Below, piece after piece: positions 8,827-17,327 of a stretch of DNA of 64,000 nucleotides. The stretch comes from Flavobacterium sp. GTDB taxonomy: Bacteria > Bacteroidota > Bacteroidia > Flavobacteriales > Flavobacteriaceae. Position 1 is the stretch's first letter; each line of letters begins with the position of its first letter. The stretch is from contig NZ_SEBS01000008.1 of assembly GCF_004211145.1 (NCBI RefSeq), positions 62,001 through 126,000 on the forward strand. Direction: 5' to 3'. Made by a program: the position numbers and the translations under genes. A model generated the notes under the pieces. That model made no database searches, was not told the DNA's origin, and saw nothing but the letters and a program-made list of their open reading frames with translations.

Positions 8827-8834
8827 TATCTTTG
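8827..8834 (+). promoter_or_regulatory. -7 element TATCTTTG of the tetR-efflux operon
   Basis: Exact TAnnTTTG match 15 bases before the ATG of the regulator. The palindromic operator lies just upstream, so repressor binding would cover the promoter. Confidence 0.6.
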
Positions 8835-8849
8835 CCGAAAATAATCCCA

Positions 8850-9440
8850 ATGCGCATACGCGACGAAAAAAAAGAACAACTCGTAATCGATAAGGCGATC
8901 GACCTTTTCGTAGCCGAAGGTTTCGATGGTTTCAGCATGAACAAACTCGCCAAAGCCTGTGGCATATCGGTTGCGACGCTTTATATCTACTACAAGGACA
9001 AGGAAGATCTGATCAGGAAAATTGCCGAAGATGTGGGCGACATGTTCTTCGGGCGATCACTTCAAGACTTCACCCCTGACATGCCGTTTGCCGAAGGCTT
9101 ACGAAAACAGTGGGAAAATCGCGTTGCGTTCGCTTTCGAACATCCGCGCGAAGTTGCGTTTTTCGAAATACTGCGCAGCTCGCCTTACGCTGAAAATGTG
9201 ATGCGCGGCAGGCTCGGGATTTTCAAAGAACAATTGAGCGAATTTTACCACAATTGCATCAAGAACAAGGAACTCGTGCCGCTTTCGCCCCCGATGTTCT
9301 GGTGCATGGCATACGGCCCGCTGTATTCGATGCTGCGTTTCCACCAGGAAGGAAAAAGCATGGGCGGGCAACCGTTCAGGATCAACAAACTGGAAATGGA
9401 TGAAGCGTTGCGCCTCACCGTCAAAGCCCTAACTCCGTAA
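8850..9440 (+). CDS. TetR/AcrR family transcriptional regulator
   Basis: 196 residues. The ATG at 8850 is chosen over an upstream TTG that lies within the -7 element. The N-terminal helix-turn-helix is clear: KAIDLFVAEGFDGFSMNKLAKACGISVATLYIYYKDKEDLI, with the recognition helix at about 36-46. The ligand-binding C-terminal part is variable, as usual in the family. The next two genes follow with gaps of 2 and 4 bases, so it heads an efflux operon that it probably represses, binding the palindrome in its own promoter. Confidence 0.9.
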   Translation: MRIRDEKKEQLVIDKAIDLFVAEGFDGFSMNKLAKACGISVATLYIYYKDKEDLIRKIAEDVGDMFFGRSLQDFTPDMPFAEGLRKQWENRVAFAFEHPREVAFFEILRSSPYAENVMRGRLGIFKEQLSEFYHNCIKNKELVPLSPPMFWCMAYGPLYSMLRFHQEGKSMGGQPFRINKLEMDEALRLTVKALTP

Positions 9441-9442
9441 TC

Positions 9443-9667
9443 ATGGAAACATTCGACAACATCCATATCTTCAAGACCAATTTGGGGAAGTTGTGCCCGA
9501 ATTGCGAAGCGTCAAAAACACTCGACACGCTCAGCGAGATCTCGTTGTGGACGATCGACCACGAAGACATCGACTGCGTTTTGCGCGTGGTTTCAGAAAA
9601 ACTGAGACCTTCCACGATCATCAACATCATAAAATCACTCGGATACAATTGTACCGAACTCGAATAA
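9443..9667 (+). CDS. Small heavy-metal-associated (HMA)-like protein
   Basis: 74 residues. Predicted beta-alpha-beta-beta-alpha-beta order and a CxxC pair (LCPNCEASKTLDTL) near the end of the first strand, as in Atx1/CopZ-type metal chaperones; the Cys pair sits a few residues earlier relative to the helix than in the typical GMTCxxC loop, and the usual Met is absent. A second half like DCVLRVVSEKLRPSTIINIIKSLGYNCTELE fits the helix-strand end (SLGYNCTEL resembles the AGY.a.v end of HMA domains). It lies between the tetR and MFS genes with gaps of 2 and 4 bases. It may bind metal or may be a degenerate fold with another role. Confidence 0.65.
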   Translation: METFDNIHIFKTNLGKLCPNCEASKTLDTLSEISLWTIDHEDIDCVLRVVSEKLRPSTIINIIKSLGYNCTELE

Positions 9668-9671
9668 AAAC

Positions 9672-10940
9672 ATGAAAACACCAATCACCGACATCCCGAA
9701 GTTCACGGGCTACCAAAAATTCGTGATCGTCATCCTCGCGATGCTGCAGTTCACGGTAATCCTCGACTTCATGGTGATTTCACCGTTGGGCGATATTTTG
9801 ATGAAAACGCTCGACATGACGACCGCGAACTTCGGGCTCGTCGTTTCAGGTTATGCGTTCAGCGCCGGAGCGTCGGGGTTGCTCGCCGCTGGTTTCGCCG
9901 ACAAGTTCGACCGAAAAAAACTGCTCGTTTTCTTCTACATCGGATTCATTTGCGGAACGGTATTCTGCGCGTTTTCGACGAATTACGTGATGTTGCTGTC
10001 GGCGCGGATCCTAACCGGATTTTTTGGAGGCGTGATCGGTTCGGTATCGCTGGCCATCGTAACCGATATTTTCGAGCTCAACCAACGCGGCCGTGTCATG
10101 GGTTTCATCCAGATGGCGTTCGCCGTGAGCCAGATTCTGGGAATTCCGATCGGGATTTACTTTGCGAACATCTGGGGTTGGCACTCGTCTTTCCTGATGG
10201 TCGTCGCGCTCGCCTCGGTTATTTTGATCGCTATTTTGGTCAGGATGCAACCCGTCGACAAACATCTCGCGCTTCAATCGAGCAAAAGCCCGCTGCTGCA
10301 TTTGTGGCACACGCTCAGGAACCGTGAGTACAGGATCGGATTTTCGACGGTCGCCTTGCTTTCGATCGGAGGTTTTATGTTGCAACCGTTCGGAAGCGCG
10401 TACCTGATCAACAACATCGGAATCACGCAGGCACAATTGCCGGTCGTATTTTTCAGCACTGGAATCGCGGTACTTTTCATCATGCCGATCGTCGGGAAAC
10501 TGTCGGACAAAATCAACAAGATGGCTTTGTTCACCGCGGGTTCGGTCATCTCGATCATCATGATTTTGATCTATACGAATTTGCCGCAGACGCCGCTTTG
10601 GGAAATCATCGTGATCAACATGTTCCTGTTTATGGGAATCATGAGCCGGATCGTGCCGTCGCAAGCCATAAACACTGCCATTCCCGATATGTCCGACCGA
10701 GGCGCGTATATGGCGATTACCTCATCGATGCAACAAATCGCGGGAGGAATCGCTGCGATCGGCGCGGGATATATCGTGCACCAGCAAACTAAAACCAGCC
10801 CGCTTGAAAACTATAGCATTTTGGGTTATGTGATTTCTTTTGTTACGATTTGTTCGATTTTCCTGATGATGCGCGTAAATAAAATCGCTGAGAGGAGAAA
10901 GCAGCCTGTCGTTGCCGAGCCGATCACCGAACTCGCTTAA
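9672..10940 (+). CDS. MFS transporter (DHA1-like efflux)
   Basis: 422 residues with about 12 transmembrane segments. The loop between helices 2 and 3 holds motif A (GFADKFDRKKLLVF), and helix 4 has ARILTGFFGGVIGS, both typical of drug:H+ antiporters or sugar efflux proteins of the DHA1 group. The inner-membrane location is inferred from helices. It is the third gene of a tetR-HMA-like-MFS operon, so export of a compound sensed by the TetR protein is the simplest role; the substrate is unknown. Confidence 0.88.
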   Translation: MKTPITDIPKFTGYQKFVIVILAMLQFTVILDFMVISPLGDILMKTLDMTTANFGLVVSGYAFSAGASGLLAAGFADKFDRKKLLVFFYIGFICGTVFCAFSTNYVMLLSARILTGFFGGVIGSVSLAIVTDIFELNQRGRVMGFIQMAFAVSQILGIPIGIYFANIWGWHSSFLMVVALASVILIAILVRMQPVDKHLALQSSKSPLLHLWHTLRNREYRIGFSTVALLSIGGFMLQPFGSAYLINNIGITQAQLPVVFFSTGIAVLFIMPIVGKLSDKINKMALFTAGSVISIIMILIYTNLPQTPLWEIIVINMFLFMGIMSRIVPSQAINTAIPDMSDRGAYMAITSSMQQIAGGIAAIGAGYIVHQQTKTSPLENYSILGYVISFVTICSIFLMMRVNKIAERRKQPVVAEPITELA

Positions 10941-11400
10941 CCGTTTAACCATTCAGCTTTTTGAATTTCACCATTGAGAGCATTTAGAACATTAAGTTCA
11001 TTAAGAACAACGCGGGCAACCAGTAAGCTAGAGAATTTAAACAATTAGGAAGTTGAGCGCACAAAATCTTAACAATCCTTAACTTCTTAATGGTCAAAAA
11101 AAAATTCGTTATACGACTCCGTAAATCCAACAGCTTACTACTGCTTTGACCGATTATCAAACTCACTTAACCATTTAAGGATTCAGCTTTTTGAATTTTA
11201 CCGTTGAGTACATTTAGAACATTAAGTTCATTAAGAACGAAATTGACAACCGGTAAAAAAGTTAAACCATTAAGGAGTTAAGTTTAGTTAAGCGCACAAA
11301 GTCCTAACTAAACTTAACTCCCTTAACTGTTCAAAAATAAGCTCGGATACAAACTCCACAAAACAACCAAAATCCTTAATGTTCTTAATGGTCTAAACGG
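10938..11400. repeat. Two tandem copies of a ~227-bp intergenic repeat
   Basis: The 472-bp gap between the MFS and SRPBCC genes has no gene. Copy A (10938-11164) and copy B (11165-11390) each begin CACTTAACC/GCTTAACC then TTCAGCTTTTTGAATTT, contain CATTTAGAACATTAAG then TTCATTAAGAAC, then an inverted arm (CCTTAACT..TTAATGG or CTTAACTCCCTTAACTG). The arms are made of a 9-bp unit ATTAAGNNC and its complement, so each copy can fold as a hairpin. Confidence 0.75.
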
Positions 11401-11413
11401 TAAAAAACACCGT

Positions 11414-11866
11414 TTATTCCTCAAAGTTCTTCCCCTCTGAAATACTCTTCAAATGTTCCAAAGCCCGCGGCCAAGTCTTCTCAAAAAACTCCGCGTATTC
11501 CCCCTCAATGTCCATCGAAACTTCAATGTTCGTCTTTCCATTTAATTCCGTCAACGTATAATCCTCGATCGAACCGGCCCATTCCCTGACCTTGTCACTT
11601 TCGGTATCTTCTTTTCCGTCCATGATTTCGCCGATGTGACGAAACGCCATATATTCCGGCTCTCGCTTTTCATCGATTATTGAAATCATCCCGTCCCCGT
11701 TCATATCCAGGAAAATCGCACGGCTCCCGACCTGCCAATCGGTTTCCACTTTCGATCCGGGTGCGAACGGCGACGTCCATTTCGGGTATGTTTCATCGCC
11801 CCATAATGTTTCCCATACTTTTTCACGCGGCGCGTCGATCTCGATGTTGAATGTTTTTCTTTCCAT
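11414..11866 (-). CDS. SRPBCC / AHSA1-like domain protein
   Basis: 150 residues with the START-like fold: ERKTFNIEIDAPREKVWETLWG at the N-terminus, YPKWTSPFAPGSKVETDW, and a C-terminal helix (FEKTWPRALEHLKSI). Such proteins bind a hydrophobic ligand in a helix-grip pocket; many are annotated as activators of Hsp90 ATPase-like or polyketide cyclase-like without known function. It starts 10 bases after the sorbosone dehydrogenase gene and is probably co-transcribed with it. Confidence 0.8.
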   Translation of the reverse strand: MERKTFNIEIDAPREKVWETLWGDETYPKWTSPFAPGSKVETDWQVGSRAIFLDMNGDGMISIIDEKREPEYMAFRHIGEIMDGKEDTESDKVREWAGSIEDYTLTELNGKTNIEVSMDIEGEYAEFFEKTWPRALEHLKSISEGKNFEE

Positions 11867-11875
11867 GATGTTTGG

Positions 11876-13195
11876 TTATTTAGAAGCGCTCACACGCCAG
11901 ATTTGATTGGTTTTGTCATCGGTAACCAACAATGAACCGTCTTGTAAAAAAGTAACTCCGACCGGTCGGCCGCGCACTTGCTTTTCCTTTGGATCAATTA
12001 TAAACCCTGTGAGGAAATCTTCCATCGGGCCCGAAGGTTTTCCGTTGGCGAATGGAACGAAAACGACTTTATATCCTGACAACGGATCGCGATTCCACGA
12101 ACCGTGTTGTGCCACGAAAGCGCCGCTCGCATATTTCCCGGTGAGCATTTTTCCCTTCGTGAACGCCAATCCCAGCGAAGCGGTATGAGAGCCCAAATCG
12201 ACTTCGGGAACCAATGCTTTCTTGATAAGTTCGGGTTTTGTGTCTTTCACGCGCGGATCGATATTTTTGCCCCAGTAGGAATAAGGCCAGCCGTAGAATC
12301 CGTTTTCTTTTACCGACGTCAGGTAATCAGGAACCAAGTCATTTCCGAGTTCATCGCGTTCGTTCACCGCCGTCCAAAGCGTTTTGGTTCCGGGCGCCCA
12401 ATCCATTCCGACGGGATTTCGAAGCCCCGACGCGAACACGCGCAATCCCGAACCGTCCGGGTTCATTTCCAAGATGTCGGCACGTAGGATTTCGGCGTCG
12501 ATTCCATCTTCGGCAATATTACTGCCCGATCCGACGGCGATGAAAATCTTGCTGTTGTCGGCATTCGCGATCAGATTTCTCGTCCAGTGGCGGTTGACTT
12601 TTCCTTCAGGCAAATCGACGAGTTTCTTGCCGACGCCTTCGAGTTTCGTCTGCCCCGATTTATATGGAAAACGCAACACCGCATTCGTGTTCGCCACATA
12701 AAACCAATCGCCGATGACGAGCATGCCGAGCGGCTGGTTGAGACCTTGTTCCTTCGTCGCAAAAACTTCGCGTACTTCGGGAATTCCATCTTTGTCCGCA
12801 TCGCGCAACAATGTCAACCGGTCGACGCTTTTCGAAACATTATTCGATTTTCCGGCACCGATGATTTTCGCACCGACCTGTTTCGCGACGCTGTAATTGG
12901 AATTCGCCTCGGCAACCACGACATCGCCATTTGGCAATACGTACATCCAACGCGGATTTTCGAAACCGCCCGCGTACTTGGCGACCGTGAAACCGTTTGG
13001 TGCTTTTGGCGTTTCATTTTCTTTCCATCCGATGACGTCAGAGTAATTCGTTACCGATTCGGTCGCGAACGGCTTGGGCAACATTTTGTTTTCAGCGACT
13101 TTTTCCATGGGCTGCTCTTCTTTTGGAGCGGGTTTCTTTTGGGAACAGGCGAGGAATGGCAGCGCGAGAAGAAGTGATAGGAACTTTGTTTTCAT
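11876..13195 (-). CDS. PQQ-dependent sugar dehydrogenase-like lipoprotein (sorbosone dehydrogenase family)
   Basis: 439 residues. The N-terminus MKTKFLSLLLALPFLAC is a lipoprotein signal with Cys at 17, followed by a charged linker. The rest is a beta-propeller of the L-sorbosone dehydrogenase/GDH-B type: FENPRWMYVLPNGDVVVAEA, QPLGMLVIGDWFYVANT, ASGLRNPVGMDWAPGTKTLW, LTGKYASGAFVAQHGSWNR and GRPVGVTFLQDGSLLVTDDKTNQIWRV. Family members oxidise sugars with pyrroloquinoline quinone in the periplasm; no PQQ biosynthesis genes are in the window, so cofactor supply is unclear. It is the first gene of a unit with the SRPBCC protein. Confidence 0.85.
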   Translation of the reverse strand: MKTKFLSLLLALPFLACSQKKPAPKEEQPMEKVAENKMLPKPFATESVTNYSDVIGWKENETPKAPNGFTVAKYAGGFENPRWMYVLPNGDVVVAEANSNYSVAKQVGAKIIGAGKSNNVSKSVDRLTLLRDADKDGIPEVREVFATKEQGLNQPLGMLVIGDWFYVANTNAVLRFPYKSGQTKLEGVGKKLVDLPEGKVNRHWTRNLIANADNSKIFIAVGSGSNIAEDGIDAEILRADILEMNPDGSGLRVFASGLRNPVGMDWAPGTKTLWTAVNERDELGNDLVPDYLTSVKENGFYGWPYSYWGKNIDPRVKDTKPELIKKALVPEVDLGSHTASLGLAFTKGKMLTGKYASGAFVAQHGSWNRDPLSGYKVVFVPFANGKPSGPMEDFLTGFIIDPKEKQVRGRPVGVTFLQDGSLLVTDDKTNQIWRVSASK

Positions 13196-13382
13196 TTTTA
13201 TTTGTTTAATCGGTGAATCGTTTACTTGTTTATTAATGGATTTTAGGTCAAGCGCCGATTGTTTTTCAAAAGGCTGAAAATCTTCGTTAACCGATTCGAC
13301 CGCGACCCAAAAACCAACCCAAAGTTCTAAATTCGACCTGCAATTCCCGTTACGGAATTCTTTTCCGATTGTACATAATTGT

Positions 13383-13894
13383 AAACAAAAAAGCTCCCGA
13401 CATTCGGAAGCTTTTAATATTTATTTTTAACCATTAAGAAATTGCCTTAATGAACTTAATGGTCTTAATGGTAATCTTTTCGTCGAGATTTTAAACAAAA
13501 AAGCTCCCGACATTTAGAAGCTTTCAACATTTATTTTTAACCATTAAGGGCATTAAGCTCATTAAGAGTAGTAAGAAAAAAACTTAACGAACTTAATGAT
13601 CTCAATGGTAAACTATCGTCGAGATTGTAACAAGAAGCTCTCCGACATTCGGAAGCTTTGAACATTTATTTTTTACCATTAAGAGCATTAAGTTCATTAA
13701 GAGTAGTACGAAAAAAACTTAACGAACTTAATGATCTCAATGGTAAACTATCGTCGCGATTGCAAACAAAAAAGCTCCCGACATTCGGAAGCTTTCAACA
13801 TTTATTTTTAAACATTAAGAGCATTAAGTTCATTAAGAGCAATTAGAAAAAAAACTTAATGAACTTAATGTCTTCAATGGTCTTAATTGTAATG
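13383..13894 (-). repeat. Four tandem copies of a terminator-plus-hairpin cassette
   Basis: Copies start at about 13383, 13493, 13628 and 13763 (periods 110, 135, 135). Each has AAAAAGCTCCCGACATTCGG (with variants) then AAGCTTT, then ATTTATTTTT, then arms of ATTAAGNNC units and of its complement. On the minus strand the AGCTTCCGA-ATG-TCGGGAGCT stem followed by TTTTTTG is an intrinsic terminator directly downstream of the T9SS gene ending at 13895. The gap holds no gene. Confidence 0.8.
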
Positions 13895-15454
13895 CTATTG
13901 TTTCACGATTTTACGCACGAACTTACCATTATCAGTCGTAACCTCAACAAAATAAACGCCCGACGCCTGGTTCGACAAATCGAGTTCCGTCCCCACAACC
14001 ATTCCAAGCGTGTTGTAAACCGAAACTTTTTTCACATCGATAGTCGTGCTCAACTGCAACTTGCCGCTCGTAGGATTCGGATACAATTGAACCTGCGCAA
14101 AATCGTTGTGGTTCGCGCCGAGCAATTGCACGCTCGTACACGCCGAAAGCGATTCGCAACCGTTCGTGTTAATGATACACGCGAAATTTCCATCGGCTTC
14201 AGGTGTGAAAGTTTGAGATGTAGCACCTGAAATCGCGGCGTTTCCGTTGTCGCAATCAACCCATTGGTACGTCGTCCCTGACAAATCACGCACGGCGGTC
14301 AAGGTGTTCGATTCCAATGTGACTTCGGCTGTGAGCGCGTTGTCGTTATCGGTGATCAGGACGGGCAACGTGAATGTCGCCGATTGGGCCGGAGCGCAGA
14401 TCGAATTTCCGACCGTCAATGTAACCGAGTGCGTTCCCGGGCAATCGTATTCGTGCATCGGATTCAGTTCGGTCGAGGTTTCCCCATTTCCGAAATCCCA
14501 AAGCACCGAGTCGTAGTTCTCGCTCAAATTGTTGAACGTAACGGCCGCAGATTGGGTTTCGGCATCGTAATTCGCCGTCGGCAGATACCCAAACATCGCG
14601 TTCGGAGCCAGGCACATCGGTTGGTCGAGATAGGTCACCGACGTCGGGACGAAGATGTTGAACAACTCGAAACCGTCGGCCTGCAAAACGGGAATTCCGT
14701 ACTCTTTTGAGAACCATTGGTAGGAAATCGTCGTGGTCATAATCGGAATCGTGATGCCCATATAGGCGAACGATTCGGTTTTGACGAGTTTCGACTTGAG
14801 TTTCAACACGCTCGGGAACGTTCCCATCGGCGTCGTAAGCGAACCCCAACCTTGAACCGTATTCGTGCGTGTCGTCGACAAATCGTAGACGAAGTTCATC
14901 CCAAGATTGTTTAAATCCATACTCAGATGTCCGGTCGAAGTCGCGTTGTCGTTGTAGTTCATCGGGAACTGATAAATTTCATCGGGATCGTCGTAATCGA
15001 TCGTCACCGGAAGCGAAATCCCCGAGACCGTCGCCGTCATTCCTCTCATCCGGTTCGCAAATCCTGAAGAATTCGCACGCGCGTGTTCCACGATGTTGCT
15101 TACGCCATAGTCTTCGAGTTCGAAACCTTCAGACAACAGGGACGCGTGCGTAAAATTGTTGTTGAACTGGTTGTTGCACGTAAAAAAGTAGAAGTGAGAA
15201 AGGCACCACGATAATTTATAGCCCGCATTGTTCGGGTTTTGCCATGCGAATTCCGATTGTGAGTTCGCATTGAGGTTCGCGTAGTTCCAATTGTGGTTCG
15301 CGCCCGTCGCGGCAAAGTTCATGACCAGGAAATTCGAGGCCTTGCTCACGGTGAACGCGTCACCGGCTTCATTAAAATCGGCTGCTTCATAAGTGATCTG
15401 GGCCGATGCTGCACAAGTCGCCAAAACGGCAACCAAAAAAGTAATTTTGTTCAT
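13895..15454 (-). CDS. Secreted protein with PKD-like domain and T9SS type A sorting domain
   Basis: 519 residues. The start is placed at MNKITFLVAVLATCAASAQ, a signal peptide; the frame is open 13 codons further. Residues 20-275 match the N-terminal domain of the protein at 7600-8661 (WQNPNNAGYKLSWCLSHFY, FPMNYNDNATSTGHLSMDLN, GWGSLTTPMGTF). Then comes a PKD-like domain (VLWDFGNGETSTELNPMHEY, GTHSVTLTVG), an Ig-like segment with TYQWVDCDN, GATSQTFTPEADGNFACII and paired cysteines, and a Por tail (LYPNPTSGKLQLS, GVYFVEVTTDNGKFVRKIVKQ). It is a type IX substrate exposed on or released from the surface; adhesion or binding is plausible, no catalytic motif is seen. Confidence 0.85.
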   Translation of the reverse strand: MNKITFLVAVLATCAASAQITYEAADFNEAGDAFTVSKASNFLVMNFAATGANHNWNYANLNANSQSEFAWQNPNNAGYKLSWCLSHFYFFTCNNQFNNNFTHASLLSEGFELEDYGVSNIVEHARANSSGFANRMRGMTATVSGISLPVTIDYDDPDEIYQFPMNYNDNATSTGHLSMDLNNLGMNFVYDLSTTRTNTVQGWGSLTTPMGTFPSVLKLKSKLVKTESFAYMGITIPIMTTTISYQWFSKEYGIPVLQADGFELFNIFVPTSVTYLDQPMCLAPNAMFGYLPTANYDAETQSAAVTFNNLSENYDSVLWDFGNGETSTELNPMHEYDCPGTHSVTLTVGNSICAPAQSATFTLPVLITDNDNALTAEVTLESNTLTAVRDLSGTTYQWVDCDNGNAAISGATSQTFTPEADGNFACIINTNGCESLSACTSVQLLGANHNDFAQVQLYPNPTSGKLQLSTTIDVKKVSVYNTLGMVVGTELDLSNQASGVYFVEVTTDNGKFVRKIVKQ

Positions 15455-15850
15455 AAGCGTGTTTTGATGTTGAGTTTCTTGCAATAAATTCATGTCCCAA
15501 AAAAGGGAAACCGTCGTTTCGTAGTTGGATTGGATCTTGTATTTTCTCCCGTAAAGATTTGGGGTGAAAGCGCGCGGTCAGTGGCATTCCGCTATATTGA
15601 AAATACGCATAATGAAATTCCCTGCCGAATTTATTCGATGAAAGACTTGATTTTCAGATGAATGAACATTTTTACGAAATCGATATCGATTCGCGTTGAT
15701 TTATTCCGCAGCGCTCGATCAGTTTACGCGTTGATTCGATGCTTGCCTTGGCATTAGGCGAATCGTTTTTTGATCTCGTAGGTAAATCTTCGAAAATTTG
15801 AGGGCGATTCGTGTGATTTAGATCGCTCATGCAAATCGGAACTTTGCGAG
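15455..15850. other. Intergenic region between divergent genes
   Basis: No gene, RNA or strong repeat is visible in these 396 bases. It should contain the divergent promoters of the T9SS gene and of the 2H-like gene; the only candidate element is GAACTTTG at 15839-15846 (matches TAnnTTTG at six of the eight positions), four bases before the ATG at 15851. Confidence 0.5.
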
Positions 15851-16396
15851 ATGGCGAAACGCATCTATAATCAGACGGCTTTGTTCGGCGAGCTTTACGC
15901 GTATCTCGTGGTGATTTCGCCTCCGGATTCCGTGTTGGCCGAAATCGCGAAGATCAAACGCGTGATGAACGCGATTGCCGACATCGGAGACCGAAACCTA
16001 TATTCGGTCGGTCACATCACATTAACCGACAAACTAACTGACGACGACTCTTTTCCCGAAACAATCGCGAATTTGCTGAAAGGACAGACGAAATTCAGCG
16101 TCAAGCTTTCAGGCGTCGGGCAATCCAACCACAAAGACAAGAACATTATTTTGTTGCACGTCGCGGACCCTGAACCGATAATCAATTTGTCGAGGCTTTT
16201 GAAATCGCCCTCGAAATCGCCTCACGTCGCGCTCGCAAAACGGATTTCACCCGAAACTTTGGCCGCACTCCAACCCTATTTAATCAACTTGAGCTTCGAG
16301 GCCGAATGGATTTGCGAAGAAATCTTGGTACTCCGAAAACGGATGTCGCAAAAGGAAAAAGGCTTCCGTGAGCAATTTAAAATCCCGCTCATCTGA
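15851..16396 (+). CDS. 2H phosphoesterase / 2'-5' RNA ligase-like protein
   Basis: 181 residues. The fold of the 2H superfamily is suggested by a first strand YAYLVVISPP, the first HxT motif at H55 (GHITLTD), and a second, weaker motif at H125 (SPHVALAKR, HxA rather than HxT/S). Members hydrolyse or ligate 2'-5' phosphodiester or cyclic phosphate bonds in RNA and nucleotides. The altered second motif may change or weaken activity. The GAACTTTG element ends only four bases before the ATG, which would make a leaderless message. The next gene begins 50 bases downstream. Confidence 0.65.
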   Translation: MAKRIYNQTALFGELYAYLVVISPPDSVLAEIAKIKRVMNAIADIGDRNLYSVGHITLTDKLTDDDSFPETIANLLKGQTKFSVKLSGVGQSNHKDKNIILLHVADPEPIINLSRLLKSPSKSPHVALAKRISPETLAALQPYLINLSFEAEWICEEILVLRKRMSQKEKGFREQFKIPLI

Positions 16397-16446
16397 ATTT
16401 GCACAATATTCAGGTGTCGGTTTCGCGTTGTGTTAAAAACCGACCG

Positions 16447-17232
16447 ATGAACAAATTGCTACTCGTACTTTTCGCCTCGTGTGCGCTGTTTTCGAAAACC
16501 GAAAATCCAATTGCGACAAATCCCGACGACAACTCCAAAACCATCCACGTTTTCGTGGCCTTATGCGATAACAAATACCAGGGAATCGTGCCCGTTCCCG
16601 CGAAAATCGGCAATGGTCAGGACATCGACAACAATTTGTATTGGGGTTGCGGTTTCGGGATCCGGTCGTATTTCAAGAAGAGTAAACAGTGGAAATACAT
16701 CGGAAAGCGCAAAAAACAGGGTGTGATACTCGAGCGCATTATCTTCAAGCATGCGACGAAAAATTATTATCTGGTCGCCGACGCTTATGATGGAAAGTAC
16801 ATTAAACAATGCACGATCGATTACTTGAATGCAAGTTGCGGAAAGAAACAGGACACTATTCACGTCGGGGCAAAGACCATCGGGATTTCAGGAAATTCGG
16901 ACATGCTCGCCTACATCGGACATGATGGCTTGATGGATTTCGACCTTGAAAACGACTTCTCGAACACCGACAGAAAGAAACGCGACCTCATCATCCTAGC
17001 CTGCGCGAGCAAACAATATTTTACGCCCCAACTCAAAAAAGCGAACGTAAACCCGATGGTTTGGACCACGAATCTCATGTGTCCCGAAGCCTACACGTTG
17101 CACGATGCGCTCGACGGCTATGTGATCGGCGAGAAAAACGAACAAGTGCGATCCCGGGCCGCGGCTTCGTATTCGAAGTTCCAAAAATGCAGTCTGAAGG
17201 CCGCGCGCGGATTGCTTGTAACGGGCTTTTAA
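16447..17232 (+). CDS. Exported protein with possible clan CD peptidase-like His/Cys pair
   Basis: 261 residues. The start at 16447 gives a signal peptide (MNKLLLVLFASCALFSK); an upstream TTG is rejected. The mature part opens with HVFVALCDNKYQGIVPVPAKI and later shows a hydrophobic strand ending in His-Asp-Gly (DMLAYIGHDGLMDF, H159) and another ending in Ala-Cys-Ala-Ser (LIILACAS, C186). In clan CD peptidases (caspases, gingipains, separase) a hydrophobic strand precedes a catalytic His-Gly and the next strand precedes Cys. The 27-residue spacing is short for that clan. The family is otherwise unknown to me; the peptidase idea is an inference from motif shape. Confidence 0.6.
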   Translation: MNKLLLVLFASCALFSKTENPIATNPDDNSKTIHVFVALCDNKYQGIVPVPAKIGNGQDIDNNLYWGCGFGIRSYFKKSKQWKYIGKRKKQGVILERIIFKHATKNYYLVADAYDGKYIKQCTIDYLNASCGKKQDTIHVGAKTIGISGNSDMLAYIGHDGLMDFDLENDFSNTDRKKRDLIILACASKQYFTPQLKKANVNPMVWTTNLMCPEAYTLHDALDGYVIGEKNEQVRSRAAASYSKFQKCSLKAARGLLVTGF

Positions 17233-17327
17233 ATCCCGAACGCCCTAAAACTAGCGGCTAACCACTCAACCGATTAACCATTCAAGCGATTCTGCACGAA
17301 ATTCCTATCTTGGCACAAACCAAACAC

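Noticed and set aside
10011..10664. Minus-strand frame inside the MFS gene
   Set aside because: Asp/Arg/His-rich translation mirrors a membrane protein on the other strand; no ribosome site or domain.
13383..13894. CRISPR array
   Set aside because: The unit is 110-135 bp, the repeats are imperfect, and the so-called spacers are the same sequence in each copy. No cas gene is present.
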